Assembly: GCA_003154115.1 (NCBI GenBank)
Contig: PMCF01000091.1
Location: 1-55,139, forward strand
Length of the DNA stretch: 55,139 bases
Origin: Anaerolineae bacterium
Lineage (GTDB): Bacteria; Chloroflexota; Anaerolineae; Fen-1058
Direction: 5' to 3'
The notes under the pieces are model-generated. The model saw only the letters and a program-made list of their open reading frames with translations. It made no database searches and had not been told where the DNA came from. This document shows positions 32,647-41,312 of this stretch, piece by piece (position 1 is the first letter of the stretch; every line of letters begins with the position of its first letter). The position numbers and the translations under genes are program-made.

Positions 32647-33749
32647 ACGCGCACCGTTTCGGCGGCGGCCCGCTGCCACGAGAACTGCGCCGCGCGCGTC
32701 AGTCCCGCGGCACGCAGATTCTCATGCAAGGCGTCATCGGTGGTGAGGCACATCAAACCGTGCGCGATGTCGTTCACGTCCAGTGGATCGATCAAGCAAC
32801 TCGCGCCGGCGGCAATCTCCGCCAGCGAGGAGCCATTGGACGTGAGCACGGGCGTGCCGCACGCCATGGCCTCGACGACGGGCAAGCCAAAGCCTTCATA
32901 CAACGATGGAAACGCCAGCAGGCGCGCCAGATTGTAGAGCGCGGGCAAATCATCATTGGGCACGTAACCCAGCCGCCGTACCGCATGCCCCAAATTCAAA
33001 TCCTCAATCGCCTTGAGCAGCGAGGCATACTTCCAGCCCAGTTGTCCCACCAACACCAATTCGAGATCGGGACAGTGACGATGCGCTTGAGCAAACGCTG
33101 TGACGAGGCGCGTCAGATTTTTGCGCGGCTCGATGGTGCCCACGTACAACACGAAAGGGTGCGTCAATTCATAGCGGCTCCGCACTCGGTCGAGTTCGGG
33201 GGCGTCAGTCAGCACGCGATACTGCGGCGCGGCGGCTTCATAGATGACATGCACTTTTTCCGGCGGAATATTCAAGCCGGCTACGATCTCGCGCTTGGCG
33301 TGTTGCGACACGGTGATGATGGCGGCCGCCCGCCGGGCCACTGCCGGAATGATCGAGCGCACGAACAACTGGCTTTTGAAGGGATGCAGTCGGGCATGCA
33401 CGAACAGCGACATATCATGCAGGGTGATCACCATTGGGCACGGAGTGCGCAGCGGCGCGAGAGAATTGGTGAAGTGGCAGACATCGGGCCGCACGGCCGC
33501 TAGATCGCGGGGCAGCGCCAACTGCATCCACGCGGATCGATTAGGAAAGCGGCGGCCCACTTGACCCAGCGAGCCGCGCGGCGCTTCGCCGTTGAGCGTC
33601 CGGTTGGCCAGCAGCACATACTGCCGCGCATCGGCGCGATCGATCAGCGCCGTGAGCAGCTGCGCCGTATAGTTGCCCACGCCGGAATGCCGTGTGATCT
33701 GCAGCGGCGTCGCATCAAACCCGATCAGCTGTGCTCGCGAATTCGACAT
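32628..33749 (-). CDS. Glycosyltransferase family 4 (GT-B)
   Basis: A 373-residue protein. The N-terminal acceptor domain has LIGFDATPLQITRHSGVGNYTAQLL and HDMSLFVH. The C-terminal donor domain has FVLYVGTIEPRKNLTRLVTAF, LGYVPNDDLPALYNLA and SLYEGFGLPVVEAMACGTPVL with the E-x7-E motif. This is a retaining GT4 enzyme using a nucleotide sugar. The 5' end overlaps the 3' end of the upstream ligase-like gene by 35 bp. It belongs to the minus-strand arm of the polysaccharide locus. Confidence 0.93.
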   Translation of the reverse strand: MSNSRAQLIGFDATPLQITRHSGVGNYTAQLLTALIDRADARQYVLLANRTLNGEAPRGSLGQVGRRFPNRSAWMQLALPRDLAAVRPDVCHFTNSLAPLRTPCPMVITLHDMSLFVHARLHPFKSQLFVRSIIPAVARRAAAIITVSQHAKREIVAGLNIPPEKVHVIYEAAAPQYRVLTDAPELDRVRSRYELTHPFVLYVGTIEPRKNLTRLVTAFAQAHRHCPDLELVLVGQLGWKYASLLKAIEDLNLGHAVRRLGYVPNDDLPALYNLARLLAFPSLYEGFGLPVVEAMACGTPVLTSNGSSLAEIAAGASCLIDPLDVNDIAHGLMCLTTDDALHENLRAAGLTRAAQFSWQRAAAETVRVYDAVV

Positions 33750-35451
33750 CGTGTGTCCCCGTCAACAGGCCGACCAACAGTCCGGCGATCAACCAGACGA
33801 GACCATAGGTCGGCGTGAACTCCATGAAGTAATCGACTGTGCCATGCAGCAGAAAAGCCAGCAACGCGGTGCTCAAACCTATCATCAGAACACGATCACT
33901 TTGCGCTAACATTCGCCAGTGCCGCCGCGCGATCACGATCAACGCGACCGGGATCAACAACCACGTCATCAGACCAACCCCGCCCGTCGTGGCGAGCAGT
34001 TCGACGTACCAGCTATTGGCAGTGATGCGATCGTCGAATGCGGCTTGTCCCAGATAAGGGCCATACGTGTGACGAAAGTTATCCGGCCCCACGCCCAACC
34101 AGGGATAATTCAGCCACATCTTCACACCGGCACGCCACAATTCCGCGCGCGGCGGAGAAGACGTGTTGCTGAGCTGCCCGCTCATCGGAGCAACAACAGC
34201 TACATGGTTTTGCTGAGCCGGTGTCACTTGCACCTTCACTTCAGCCACCGCGCTGCCCCGCTCACTAAACCAGGTCACGTCTTCCTGCACCAAATCCCAC
34301 TGCAATAACATTGTACCTGTTACTGGCGGAATTTTCACGAAGGCCGCGACGGTCGCCGTTTCACCGGGCGCTAGATCGTGCGGCAAGGGCGTGCGCTCGC
34401 CGTCTAAGATCAATACGCGCCGCGAGGCTGGCTGGATCCAATGATAGCTGACGTGCACTGGCCGCACGCCGCTCGCCGACCAGGGCCACACGCTGGTGTT
34501 GGTTACGCTGATCGTCTCGGTAATGAGGTCGCCTGCCGAGGCGCTTAGTTCAGCATGCAGCGGTTGAAGGCTCGCCCTGAACCAGGTGTCGTCGTTCTCG
34601 GAACGCAGGCGCGTCGCAAAAATGGGATTGGCGATCAATTCCACGCTGATGAGCACGCCGAGCGTGATCAGGCTGATGACGCCGGAACGCGCCAGACCCG
34701 ATCGGGTACGGGACACTCGATCGGTCACGATCATGATCCCCAGGGTGAGCGCGGCACTCGCCACGGCGGCGCGGCTGGCACTGAGCACGATCGCTTCGAT
34801 CACGCTGAGACTGGCGGCGAACGCGAATGCGATCCAACGGCGCTGCCCGCGCCCGATCGACCACCACACCCCCACCGCGATGAGCACAGGCAGTGCCGCT
34901 TCCCAATACATGGCCGCCGTGTTGGCGTATTGAAAAGTGCTGCCGGCGCGCAGTTGACCGCCCACTAACGTCGCCTGCGTTTTGAAGATCAGCAGTGCCG
35001 CTTGAACCGCGTCGAAGTGAATTTCAAGCACACCGGCGACAGCCGATACCACCGCGCCGATCGCGATCGCCGACATGATCCACGCGGCCCGGCGGCCCGA
35101 TCGGATCCATTCGGCGGCGATGAAGAACAAGGCCGCGCCACCCGCGCTGCGCAGCGCGAACTTGATCGCCGCGTCACGCTCGATCGGGGCAAAGATGGCC
35201 GCGGCGAATTGAACGATCACCCAGGCCAGCACCGCGTTGTGCGCCGGCGTCCAGCGTACGCCTCGCGCGCGCAGCACGCCGAAGATCCACAAAACGATTA
35301 CCGCATAGAGCAGCCCCTCGACGTTGGTGAGCACGATAGGGCCGAGTGTCACGATCGGGGTTTTGAGTTCAAACGGCAGCAGCGCAGCCAAGAGGCCCAA
35401 GCCGATGAGGTGCAGCTGCCTGATGCGGCGAGTGATCATCTCGGTCATCAT
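33715..35451 (-). CDS. O-antigen ligase-like protein with an inserted Ig-like domain, arm 2
   Basis: About 578 residues. TM segments fill about 1-300 and the C-terminal third. Wzy_C-type features are IVLSASRAAVASAAL and WLNYPWLGVGPDNFRHTYGPYL. Between them (about 310-420) is a soluble beta-rich segment, TISVTNTSVWPWSASGVRPVHVSYHW...LPHDLAPGETATVAAFVKIPPVTGTMLLQWDLVQEDVTWFSERG. It resembles the Ig-like domains seen beside GT enzymes. The start is ATG 35451 overlapping the flippase TGA. It is coupled to the flippase (35451) and overlaps the GT4 gene. This domain arrangement is unusual for ligases. Confidence 0.82.
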   Translation of the reverse strand: MMTEMITRRIRQLHLIGLGLLAALLPFELKTPIVTLGPIVLTNVEGLLYAVIVLWIFGVLRARGVRWTPAHNAVLAWVIVQFAAAIFAPIERDAAIKFALRSAGGAALFFIAAEWIRSGRRAAWIMSAIAIGAVVSAVAGVLEIHFDAVQAALLIFKTQATLVGGQLRAGSTFQYANTAAMYWEAALPVLIAVGVWWSIGRGQRRWIAFAFAASLSVIEAIVLSASRAAVASAALTLGIMIVTDRVSRTRSGLARSGVISLITLGVLISVELIANPIFATRLRSENDDTWFRASLQPLHAELSASAGDLITETISVTNTSVWPWSASGVRPVHVSYHWIQPASRRVLILDGERTPLPHDLAPGETATVAAFVKIPPVTGTMLLQWDLVQEDVTWFSERGSAVAEVKVQVTPAQQNHVAVVAPMSGQLSNTSSPPRAELWRAGVKMWLNYPWLGVGPDNFRHTYGPYLGQAAFDDRITANSWYVELLATTGGVGLMTWLLIPVALIVIARRHWRMLAQSDRVLMIGLSTALLAFLLHGTVDYFMEFTPTYGLVWLIAGLLVGLLTGTHDVEFASTADRV

Positions 35452-36749
35452 CACACGCGTGTGACAGAGGATCGCGATAAGGCGAAGGCGCAGAGCAGCA
35501 ACAACAGCATTTCGCTCAAGACGACCGCGAACGCTGCGCCGCTCGGACCAAACTGTGGAATCAGCCACAGGCACAACGCCAGGTTCAGCGCAAAGATGAC
35601 GACGTTGAAGATCAGGTTCAAGCGCTGCTGGCGCACGGCCACCAGAAAATGCGTCAAGGCATAGTTGATAAACATCGGCAAGGCGGCGAGCGCGAGAATT
35701 TGCAGGGCGACGGTCGAGCCGACATATTGATCGCCGTATAGAAAATGAATCAGCCACGGGCCGAACAGCCAACCGCCGAGGGCGATCGCTGATCCGGCGA
35801 GGGCAAGCAATCCAATCGTTTTGACACGCAGCGGACGCGTGGCCGCATAGCCCTGCTGACCCAGCGCGTGAGACAATGCCGGAAACACGGCGGCCATGAT
35901 CGCGGCAGGAATCATCGCCAGCGGCTCGGTCAGGCGTAAAGCCACACCATACTCGCCGACCGCGCTGGAATTATGCAAGGCATCGAGCAGAAAGATCGAG
36001 GTACGCGTATAGCCGATCGAGAAAAGAATGGCGCCGCCCAAGGGCAGGGCTTGCCGCAGCAACACCAGCAGCTCCAATCGCTTGGCCTTCAGTTGCGGTA
36101 TAAAAAATCGCCGTCGCAACCAGAGATAGCCAAGCAGCGCGACGAGGCAATTGCCGATTAAATAGGCGACGGCCACGCCGTTTACACTAGGACGGAACAA
36201 CAAGGCGGCAAAGCCAAACGCAAACACGAATAGACGCAGCAGCAAAGTGAGGGCCGCGTCCAGTTCAACACGCCGCAGACCGCGAAAGACGTAACCGAAA
36301 TATTCCGCGAACGAAGCACCGATGACGGCCAGGCCCAGGATGAACGTGGCAAAGGCCGCCTCTACCGGGCGCAGTAAACTAATCGGCAGGAGCAATGCGA
36401 TGGCACACAGCGTGAGGATCAACTTGAGCGCTAGGCCGAGGCCGGCTAGCCGAGAGGCGGTCTGCGTATCGCGCGCGATCTCGCGTGTGATGATCAACTG
36501 CATGCCCAGATCAGTGGCGGGCGCTAACACCACACCCGCCGCCAGGCCATAAGTGATGATGCCATAGTTCGCGGGGCCTAAGAGGCGCTGGGCGGCGTAG
36601 ATCAAGGCGAATTGAAGCAGCCGGCCGATCACTTCGGCGGCGAGCTTGCTGCTGGCCTGAAAGCGCAGGCCCTTGAGATGTCGCGCGTCGCGAGGCCGCG
36701 CGTCGATCCGTTGCGGATCGCGCTCGATCAAACGGGTGTCACTCGCCAT
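35451..36749 (-). CDS. Polysaccharide flippase (Wzx/MATE-like), arm 2
   Basis: A 432-residue protein with about 12 TM helices. A basic hydrophilic N-terminus (MASDTRLIERDPQRIDARPRDARHLKGL) is followed by FQASSKLAAEVIGRLLQFALIYAAQRLLGPANYGIITYGLAAG, the classic flippase start. It heads the minus-strand arm. It is only distantly similar to the flippase at 28119, suggesting two separate glycan substrates. No promoter was found in the region upstream. Confidence 0.88.
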   Translation of the reverse strand: MASDTRLIERDPQRIDARPRDARHLKGLRFQASSKLAAEVIGRLLQFALIYAAQRLLGPANYGIITYGLAAGVVLAPATDLGMQLIITREIARDTQTASRLAGLGLALKLILTLCAIALLLPISLLRPVEAAFATFILGLAVIGASFAEYFGYVFRGLRRVELDAALTLLLRLFVFAFGFAALLFRPSVNGVAVAYLIGNCLVALLGYLWLRRRFFIPQLKAKRLELLVLLRQALPLGGAILFSIGYTRTSIFLLDALHNSSAVGEYGVALRLTEPLAMIPAAIMAAVFPALSHALGQQGYAATRPLRVKTIGLLALAGSAIALGGWLFGPWLIHFLYGDQYVGSTVALQILALAALPMFINYALTHFLVAVRQQRLNLIFNVVIFALNLALCLWLIPQFGPSGAAFAVVLSEMLLLLLCAFALSRSSVTRV

Positions 36750-36781
36750 GGCTGATTGAAATTAGTTGCCCGCAGGATTCT

Positions 36782-37000
36782 TCATAAAGAGCGCAAGCTG
36801 CGATCGTGTCTGGCATAGACCCTCCGCTTCTTGTTATAGACCCATACCAGGTATGCTGGTTGGATTAGCTCGGCACGCTGAGCAGAGACTTCTGTCTTGA
36901 GTGTACCATGCTGATCTGTCGTTGCTAGACAATACGCAGGCTGTTGGGTGTTTAGTTTCACAGCCCGTCCCAAAAAGGCGAGATCGAGCGTGCCGGACAT
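36782..37000 (-). CDS. Possible small ORF of unknown function, 72 aa
   Basis: The frame runs from ATG 37000 (MSGTLDLAFLGRAVKLNTQQ...) to 36782. It is basic and polar (NKKRRVYARHDRSLRSL end) and shows no recognised domain. Its composition is AT-richer than the flanking genes. GGGGA lies before the ATG. It may be a remnant of a transferred gene or chance. The rest of 36750-37164 holds nothing I can support. Confidence 0.28.
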   Translation of the reverse strand: MSGTLDLAFLGRAVKLNTQQPAYCLATTDQHGTLKTEVSAQRAELIQPAYLVWVYNKKRRVYARHDRSLRSL

Positions 37001-37164
37001 CTGTTTCCCCATCTACTCATGCCGCAGCATGAAAGCGGCGGAAGAGCTGATAGTCATCAGCGCCACATCGCTCCACTTTGGGTTAGCCCGGTCTTGTCCG
37101 ATCGGAGCCGTTTCGCAACGCTTCACCTCGTAGCCTATCTGACTACCTGAGATGAAAAATGCGG

Positions 37165-37193
37165 TTGAGTTTTCAGGAGTTTTGAGGTATCAT
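37165..37193 (+). promoter_or_regulatory. rplI promoter
   Basis: TTGAGT (37165-37170), 17 bp, TATCAT (37188-37193). The ribosome site AAGGAGAGG lies before ATG 37231. A very similar box lies at 24611. Confidence 0.55.
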
Positions 37194-37230
37194 CAGCCCT
37201 CGAGTCTTAAGTAAGGAGAGGTCGTTCAAA

Positions 37231-37701
37231 ATGAAGGTTCTGTTGAAGCATGATGTTTCCAAGTTAGGCAAAGCCGGTCAGACGAAAAACGTGGCCGACG
37301 GTTATGCGCGCAATTACCTCATCCCGCAGGGGATGGCGGTGTTAGCGACGCCCGGCGCGATGAAGCAGGCCGATGTGCTGGCCCGGGCCGAGCAGATGCG
37401 CCAGGCCAAGTTGGCGTCCGACGCCTCCACCGTGGCCGAAGCGATCAAGCAGGTCACGCTGACCTTTGCGGCGCGTGTCGGCGAGGGTGGCAAGCTGTAC
37501 GGTTCGATCACCACGCAGCAGGTCGCCGATGAACTCAAGCGCACGACCGGGATCGAGATCGACAAGCGCAAGCTCGAATTGCGCGAGCCCATCCGCGCCC
37601 TGGGTACCCACAAGGTGGCCGTGCACCTGGCGACGGAACTGGAGCCGGAATTGACGGTCAACGTGGTGAGTGAAGAAGGCGTCGCCGAAACGGCTGTATA
37701 G
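37231..37701 (+). CDS. rplI: 50S ribosomal protein L9
   Basis: A 156-residue protein. The N-terminal domain MKVLLKHDVSKLGKAGQTKNVADGYARNYLIPQGMAVLAT is the L9 signature; the long central helix (MKQADVLARAEQMRQAKLASDASTVAEAIKQVTLTFAARVGEGGKLYGSITTQQVADELK) joins to the C-terminal rRNA-binding domain. L9 binds 23S rRNA and is important for fidelity. It has its own promoter. It is usually near rpsR or dnaB in other bacteria, but here it stands with rodZ and rimO. Confidence 0.97.
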   Translation: MKVLLKHDVSKLGKAGQTKNVADGYARNYLIPQGMAVLATPGAMKQADVLARAEQMRQAKLASDASTVAEAIKQVTLTFAARVGEGGKLYGSITTQQVADELKRTTGIEIDKRKLELREPIRALGTHKVAVHLATELEPELTVNVVSEEGVAETAV

Positions 37702-37715
37702 TATTGTCGATTTTC

Positions 37716-37775
37716 GATGGCTGATTGTTGATTGAGGTCCGGCTAGGTGTGATCCGCAATCAGCAATCAGCCATC
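37716..37775. repeat. Intergenic 19-bp inverted repeat (GGCTGATT-type)
   Basis: GATGGCTGATTGTTGATTG (37716-37734) pairs with CAATCAGCAATCAGCCATC (37757-37775) with one T-G mismatch. It is made of tandem GATTG/CAATC units, like the heptamer palindrome at 5168. It fills most of the gap between rplI and rodZ and leaves no visible Shine-Dalgarno for rodZ. Confidence 0.65.
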
Positions 37776-37792
37776 TGTAATCATAAATCCCC

Positions 37793-38782
37793 ATGATGGA
37801 CATCGGTTCCCAACTTCGCGCCGCGCGGGAAGCACAAGGCTTGACGCTGGAGCAGGCGTTCAAGGGCACGCGCATCAAGGGTGCGTTCCTTGAAGCGATC
37901 GAGGCGAATCAATTTGACGTGTTGCCAGGTCCGGTTCAGGCGCGCGGTTTTGTGCGTTCCTACGCCAACTTCCTGGGCCTTGATGGGGAGCATCTCGCTT
38001 CCGCGTTGGATGCCGATAAATCTGCTCCAGCCGAAGTGCGGCCATTAGCGCCCGCGCCCGCGGCCAAGCCGATCGTAACTCCAACTCCCACGAAGTCGGT
38101 GTTGCTGCCGCCGCCACAGAAACCGTCGGCCACCGCCAAGCCGCCCATTTCTATTCCGCTCAAGTCCGTGACGCCGCTGCCGGGCAAGCCTAGCGAGCCG
38201 AGCAAACGCTCTTTGAAATTGCCCTCTCTCGCGGCGAATTCCGGCAAACCCGCTTCGTCCGCGTCTCCGGCTTCGAGCGGCGGCATCCCGACCTGGGTGA
38301 TGATTGTCGGTGCGATTGTGCTGTTTGCGCTGGGTGCCTTTCTGATCGTATCGGCACTAAGCTCGGCGGGTCAATCACCCGCGCCCGATCCGCTGAAGAC
38401 TGTGCCGAATGCGATCGGGGGGACGCTGTTACCCGATCGCGCGGAGCGTGCGGCGGCCCCCGTGAGCGATGGTCCCATCTCGATCACCGTGATTCCGGGT
38501 GAGCATGTGTGGGCGCGGATCACGCTCGACGGGCAGACGGCCTTTGAAGGGATGCTCGATCCCAGTATGGCGCGCGACTGGATCGCTCAGGAAGAGATCA
38601 TCGTCGAAACGGGTAATGGCGCCGCGCTCACCGTGCGGCAGGGTGGGCAAGACAGTGTGCTGGGCGCGCGTGGCGAGATTGTGGCGCGGGCCTGGGGACG
38701 CCGCGGCCCGGTGGATGTGCCGCTCGCGGTGCCGAGCATCGCGCCGCAAGCGATTAAGGCTATGACGAATACGGTACAATAA
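37793..38782 (+). CDS. RodZ-like cytoskeletal/HTH membrane protein
   Basis: A 329-residue protein. The N-terminal helix-turn-helix is IGSQLRAAREAQGLTLEQAFKGTRIKGAFLEAIEANQFDVLPGPVQARGFVRSYANFLGLD, the RodZ type. A Pro/Lys-rich linker (about 85-155) is followed by a TM helix (VMIVGAIVLFALGAFLIVSAL, about 165-185) and a C-terminal DUF4115-like domain (ITVIPGEHVWARITLDGQTAFEGML). RodZ proteins connect MreB to the wall machinery. Its gene lies between rplI and rimO, a common order with rimO. Two Met codons are adjacent (37793 and 37796). Confidence 0.86.
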   Translation: MMDIGSQLRAAREAQGLTLEQAFKGTRIKGAFLEAIEANQFDVLPGPVQARGFVRSYANFLGLDGEHLASALDADKSAPAEVRPLAPAPAAKPIVTPTPTKSVLLPPPQKPSATAKPPISIPLKSVTPLPGKPSEPSKRSLKLPSLAANSGKPASSASPASSGGIPTWVMIVGAIVLFALGAFLIVSALSSAGQSPAPDPLKTVPNAIGGTLLPDRAERAAAPVSDGPISITVIPGEHVWARITLDGQTAFEGMLDPSMARDWIAQEEIIVETGNGAALTVRQGGQDSVLGARGEIVARAWGRRGPVDVPLAVPSIAPQAIKAMTNTVQ

Positions 38783-38811
38783 ACGGTAGTTGCCCATCAA
38801 CAAGAATTCAT

Positions 38812-38854
38812 CGACCGGGTTTCGCCTGCTCCGCAGGAACCAGAAACCCGGTCG
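38812..38854. repeat. Nested hairpin, ACCGGGTTTC family, upstream of rimO
   Basis: CGACCGGGTTTC (38812-38823) pairs with GAAACCCGGTCG (38843-38854). The loop contains a second stem (CCTGC/GCAGG). It lies 18 bases before the rimO ATG, which has GGGGGA as ribosome site, so it may influence translation as well as end the rodZ transcript. Confidence 0.6.
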
Positions 38855-38872
38855 CTCTTTCAGCGGGGGAAC

Positions 38873-40216
38873 ATGAAGTCCAAGCGTTACTATCTTCTCT
38901 CTTTGGGTTGCTCCAAAAACTCGGTCGATTCGGAGAGCATGGCACAGTTGCTAAATGCCTCCGGCTATGCGGGCGTGACCGATCCTGACGAGGCCTCCAT
39001 CCTCATCGTGAATACCTGTGGCTTCATCGGCCCGGCGCGCGAGGAATCGATCCGATCGCTGCGCGAATTGGCCGAGGGCAAGAATCGCAAACAGACGTTG
39101 ATCGCGGCGGGCTGCCTATCGCAAATCTGGGGGCCGCAGATTGTGGCTGCCGTTCCCGGCATCGATGGAGTGATCGGCACGCGGCGTTGGATGGACATCG
39201 TCGAATTCACCGATAAACTGCGGGCGACGAAACATCCTGAACCTCTGTATCATCTGCCTGAGGAAGCGAAAGTCGTCGGCGCGGACGAGCATGGCGCGCT
39301 GCGTATGTCGGTGGCTGGCACGAGCGCGTACCTCAAAATCGCCGATGGGTGCCGGCGGCCCTGCGCCTTCTGCTCGATTCCGCGCATCAAAGGCACGGCC
39401 GTCAGCCGCCCGCCGGAAGCGATCCTTCACGAAGCGCAAATGCTCGTTCAGCGCGGCGTGCGCGAGTTGATCCTGATCGCGCAAGACCTCACCGACTACG
39501 GTCACGATCTGGGCTTGAAAGACGGCTTGCCCACGCTGCTCGAATCGATCTGCGCTAGCGCGTCGGAATTGAAATGGATTCGCCTCATGTATCAATATCC
39601 CGGCGCAGTCAGCGATCGGCTGATCGAGGTGATGGCAACCCGACCGCAGATCGTGCATTACGTCGATATTCCCTTGCAGCACGGCCATCCCGATGTGTTG
39701 AAGCGCATGCGCCGCCCGGCCAACATTGAGTGGGTGTATCGTACCTTCGAGAAGATTCGCGCCGCCATGCCCGACGTAGCGATCCGCACGACGTTCATCG
39801 TCGGTTATCCGGGAGAGACTGCCGAAGAATTCGAAGGGCTATTGAAGTTCGTGCAGGATTTGCAGTTCGATCGGGTAGGGGCGTTCCAGTATTCGTTCGA
39901 GCCGGGCACACCCTCCGCCGAGTTGGCTGATCAAGTACCGGAGGAAGTGAAGCAAGAACGCTACGAGCGCTTGATGGAGATGCAGCAAGCGATCTCATTG
40001 AAGCGCAATCAGATCCACGTGGGCCGCACGCTCGATGTATTGATCGAAGGGCAGGGCGATGGGCTGACGCTGGGCCGATCGTATCGCGATGCGCCGGAGA
40101 TCGATGGCATGGTGATTCTGGAAGGCAGTGCGCCCGTGGGTCAATTCGTGCCGGTGAAGATCGATGGCGCGCTGACGTATGATTTGAGCGGGCACGTGGA
40201 TCGGTCAGTTTCTTAA
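38873..40216 (+). CDS. rimO: Ribosomal protein S12 methylthiotransferase RimO
   Basis: A 447-residue protein. The N-terminal UPF0004 domain has the auxiliary-cluster cysteines (LGCSKNSVDSE, VNTCGFI, AAGCLSQI). The radical SAM motif is KIADGCRRPCAFCSIPRIKG (CxxxCxxC). A C-terminal TRAM domain follows (LDVLIEGQGDGLTLGRSYRDAPEIDG). RimO adds a methylthio group to the conserved Asp of ribosomal protein S12. The LGCSKNSVDSE opening favours RimO over MiaB. The gene order rodZ-rimO supports it. Confidence 0.94.
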   Translation: MKSKRYYLLSLGCSKNSVDSESMAQLLNASGYAGVTDPDEASILIVNTCGFIGPAREESIRSLRELAEGKNRKQTLIAAGCLSQIWGPQIVAAVPGIDGVIGTRRWMDIVEFTDKLRATKHPEPLYHLPEEAKVVGADEHGALRMSVAGTSAYLKIADGCRRPCAFCSIPRIKGTAVSRPPEAILHEAQMLVQRGVRELILIAQDLTDYGHDLGLKDGLPTLLESICASASELKWIRLMYQYPGAVSDRLIEVMATRPQIVHYVDIPLQHGHPDVLKRMRRPANIEWVYRTFEKIRAAMPDVAIRTTFIVGYPGETAEEFEGLLKFVQDLQFDRVGAFQYSFEPGTPSAELADQVPEEVKQERYERLMEMQQAISLKRNQIHVGRTLDVLIEGQGDGLTLGRSYRDAPEIDGMVILEGSAPVGQFVPVKIDGALTYDLSGHVDRSVS

Positions 40217-40275
40217 AGATGCCGGGGTTGGGCGGCAACCACCACTAAAGCCGAGCACAAGGGGTATCGGGCGAA

Positions 40276-41259
40276 TTACTGCTGATTGGCGGCCCCGAGT
40301 TGCTTTTTGACGCTCCAGAGATCACCTTTGTTCGATTGCAAGTAAAGGCTTTTGGAATCCTGTAGCTTTATCAGGAATTTACCCACCACACCGGATTTGG
40401 CGCGAAACTCGCAGGTAGCCAACGTGTCTCCCGGCGCAAGGCTCTCAATAGCGTCTTCCGGCTTTACCTTGCCCAGATAAGCAATGGTCACTTGACCTTG
40501 GGGCGCATCAAATAGCAGGTCGAGCTTCCCTTGCACGGATGGCCCTTTGACTTGGCGCGCCGGCTTGAATGTATAGGCGTTTCCTTCTATAGTCAACGTG
40601 CCCGTGATCCAGGTGCGCTTGCCGGACACGACATACACCTGGCTTGCCGTCCACGCACCCTGAATAGATTGCAGAACCGTGTTCTTGCTCACTCCCGGCG
40701 TTGGGGACAGCACTGGCGGTGCCGCTGTCGGGGCTGGCGGCGCAAGCCGGACCTCGATAGTTGGCGTAGCCACGGCAGGAGGCGCTTGCTGAACTTCGAT
40801 GGGCTGCTCGACGCAGCCACCCGCAGCAACGGCCGCACCAATGACGGCGGTCGCCGCAAGCGCCCGTGCCAGGCGGCCCAATGGTTGTGATCTGGCTGGC
40901 AGCGGCGACGGGGCCGCCACTGAGGGCGCTTCGCCGTGGATGTGGAGGCGCACTCGCCGCGCGCCCACGCTGATCTGATCCTGGTCAATAACGACGACGG
41001 GTTTGTCGTAAGGCACGTTCAGCGTGCGCCCGGCCCGGTCAAGCGTGACACTGTCCGCGCCTTCTGGCCGGTACAGAATCAGGCGCTCATCGGCAGAAAC
41101 CCACAACTCGCAAGACACGTCATCGTCGCTCTGCCACAACACCTGGCCAGTTTTATCCAGGCGCAGGCCGGGCTGTCGGCCTGGTAGCGCCACACAGCGA
41201 ATGTACCTGGCTTCGGACGATCCCAGTTCTTCGATGCAAATGGCAAGCGGCTGGGGCAT
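40276..41259 (-). CDS. FHA-like domain plus TM/lipoprotein-like protein, unknown
   Basis: A 327-residue protein with a perfect ribosome site (AAGGAGATACC) at ATG 41259. The N-terminal 110 residues are beta-rich (ICIEELGSSEARYIRCVALPG..., ending VIDQDQISVGARRVRLHIHG), which suggests an FHA-like fold. A Pro/Ala linker leads to a TM-like helix (LARALAATAVIGAAVAAGGC, about 127-146). A Pro-rich stretch (about 150-190) and a C-terminal beta-rich domain (about 190-327) follow. Orientation is unknown; the N-terminus is probably cytoplasmic. It is 53 bp downstream of the radical SAM gene, so the two form an operon. I recognise no named family. Confidence 0.72.
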   Translation of the reverse strand: MPQPLAICIEELGSSEARYIRCVALPGRQPGLRLDKTGQVLWQSDDDVSCELWVSADERLILYRPEGADSVTLDRAGRTLNVPYDKPVVVIDQDQISVGARRVRLHIHGEAPSVAAPSPLPARSQPLGRLARALAATAVIGAAVAAGGCVEQPIEVQQAPPAVATPTIEVRLAPPAPTAAPPVLSPTPGVSKNTVLQSIQGAWTASQVYVVSGKRTWITGTLTIEGNAYTFKPARQVKGPSVQGKLDLLFDAPQGQVTIAYLGKVKPEDAIESLAPGDTLATCEFRAKSGVVGKFLIKLQDSKSLYLQSNKGDLWSVKKQLGAANQQ

Positions 41260-41312
41260 GGTATCTCCTTCTCCTTGCGCCCAGGCAAGGAAACTTGGTT
41301 ACTCGAATTACA

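Noticed and set aside
36782-37012. Transposase fragment
   Set aside because: No DDE or Tyr/HUH motif and no inverted ends around it.
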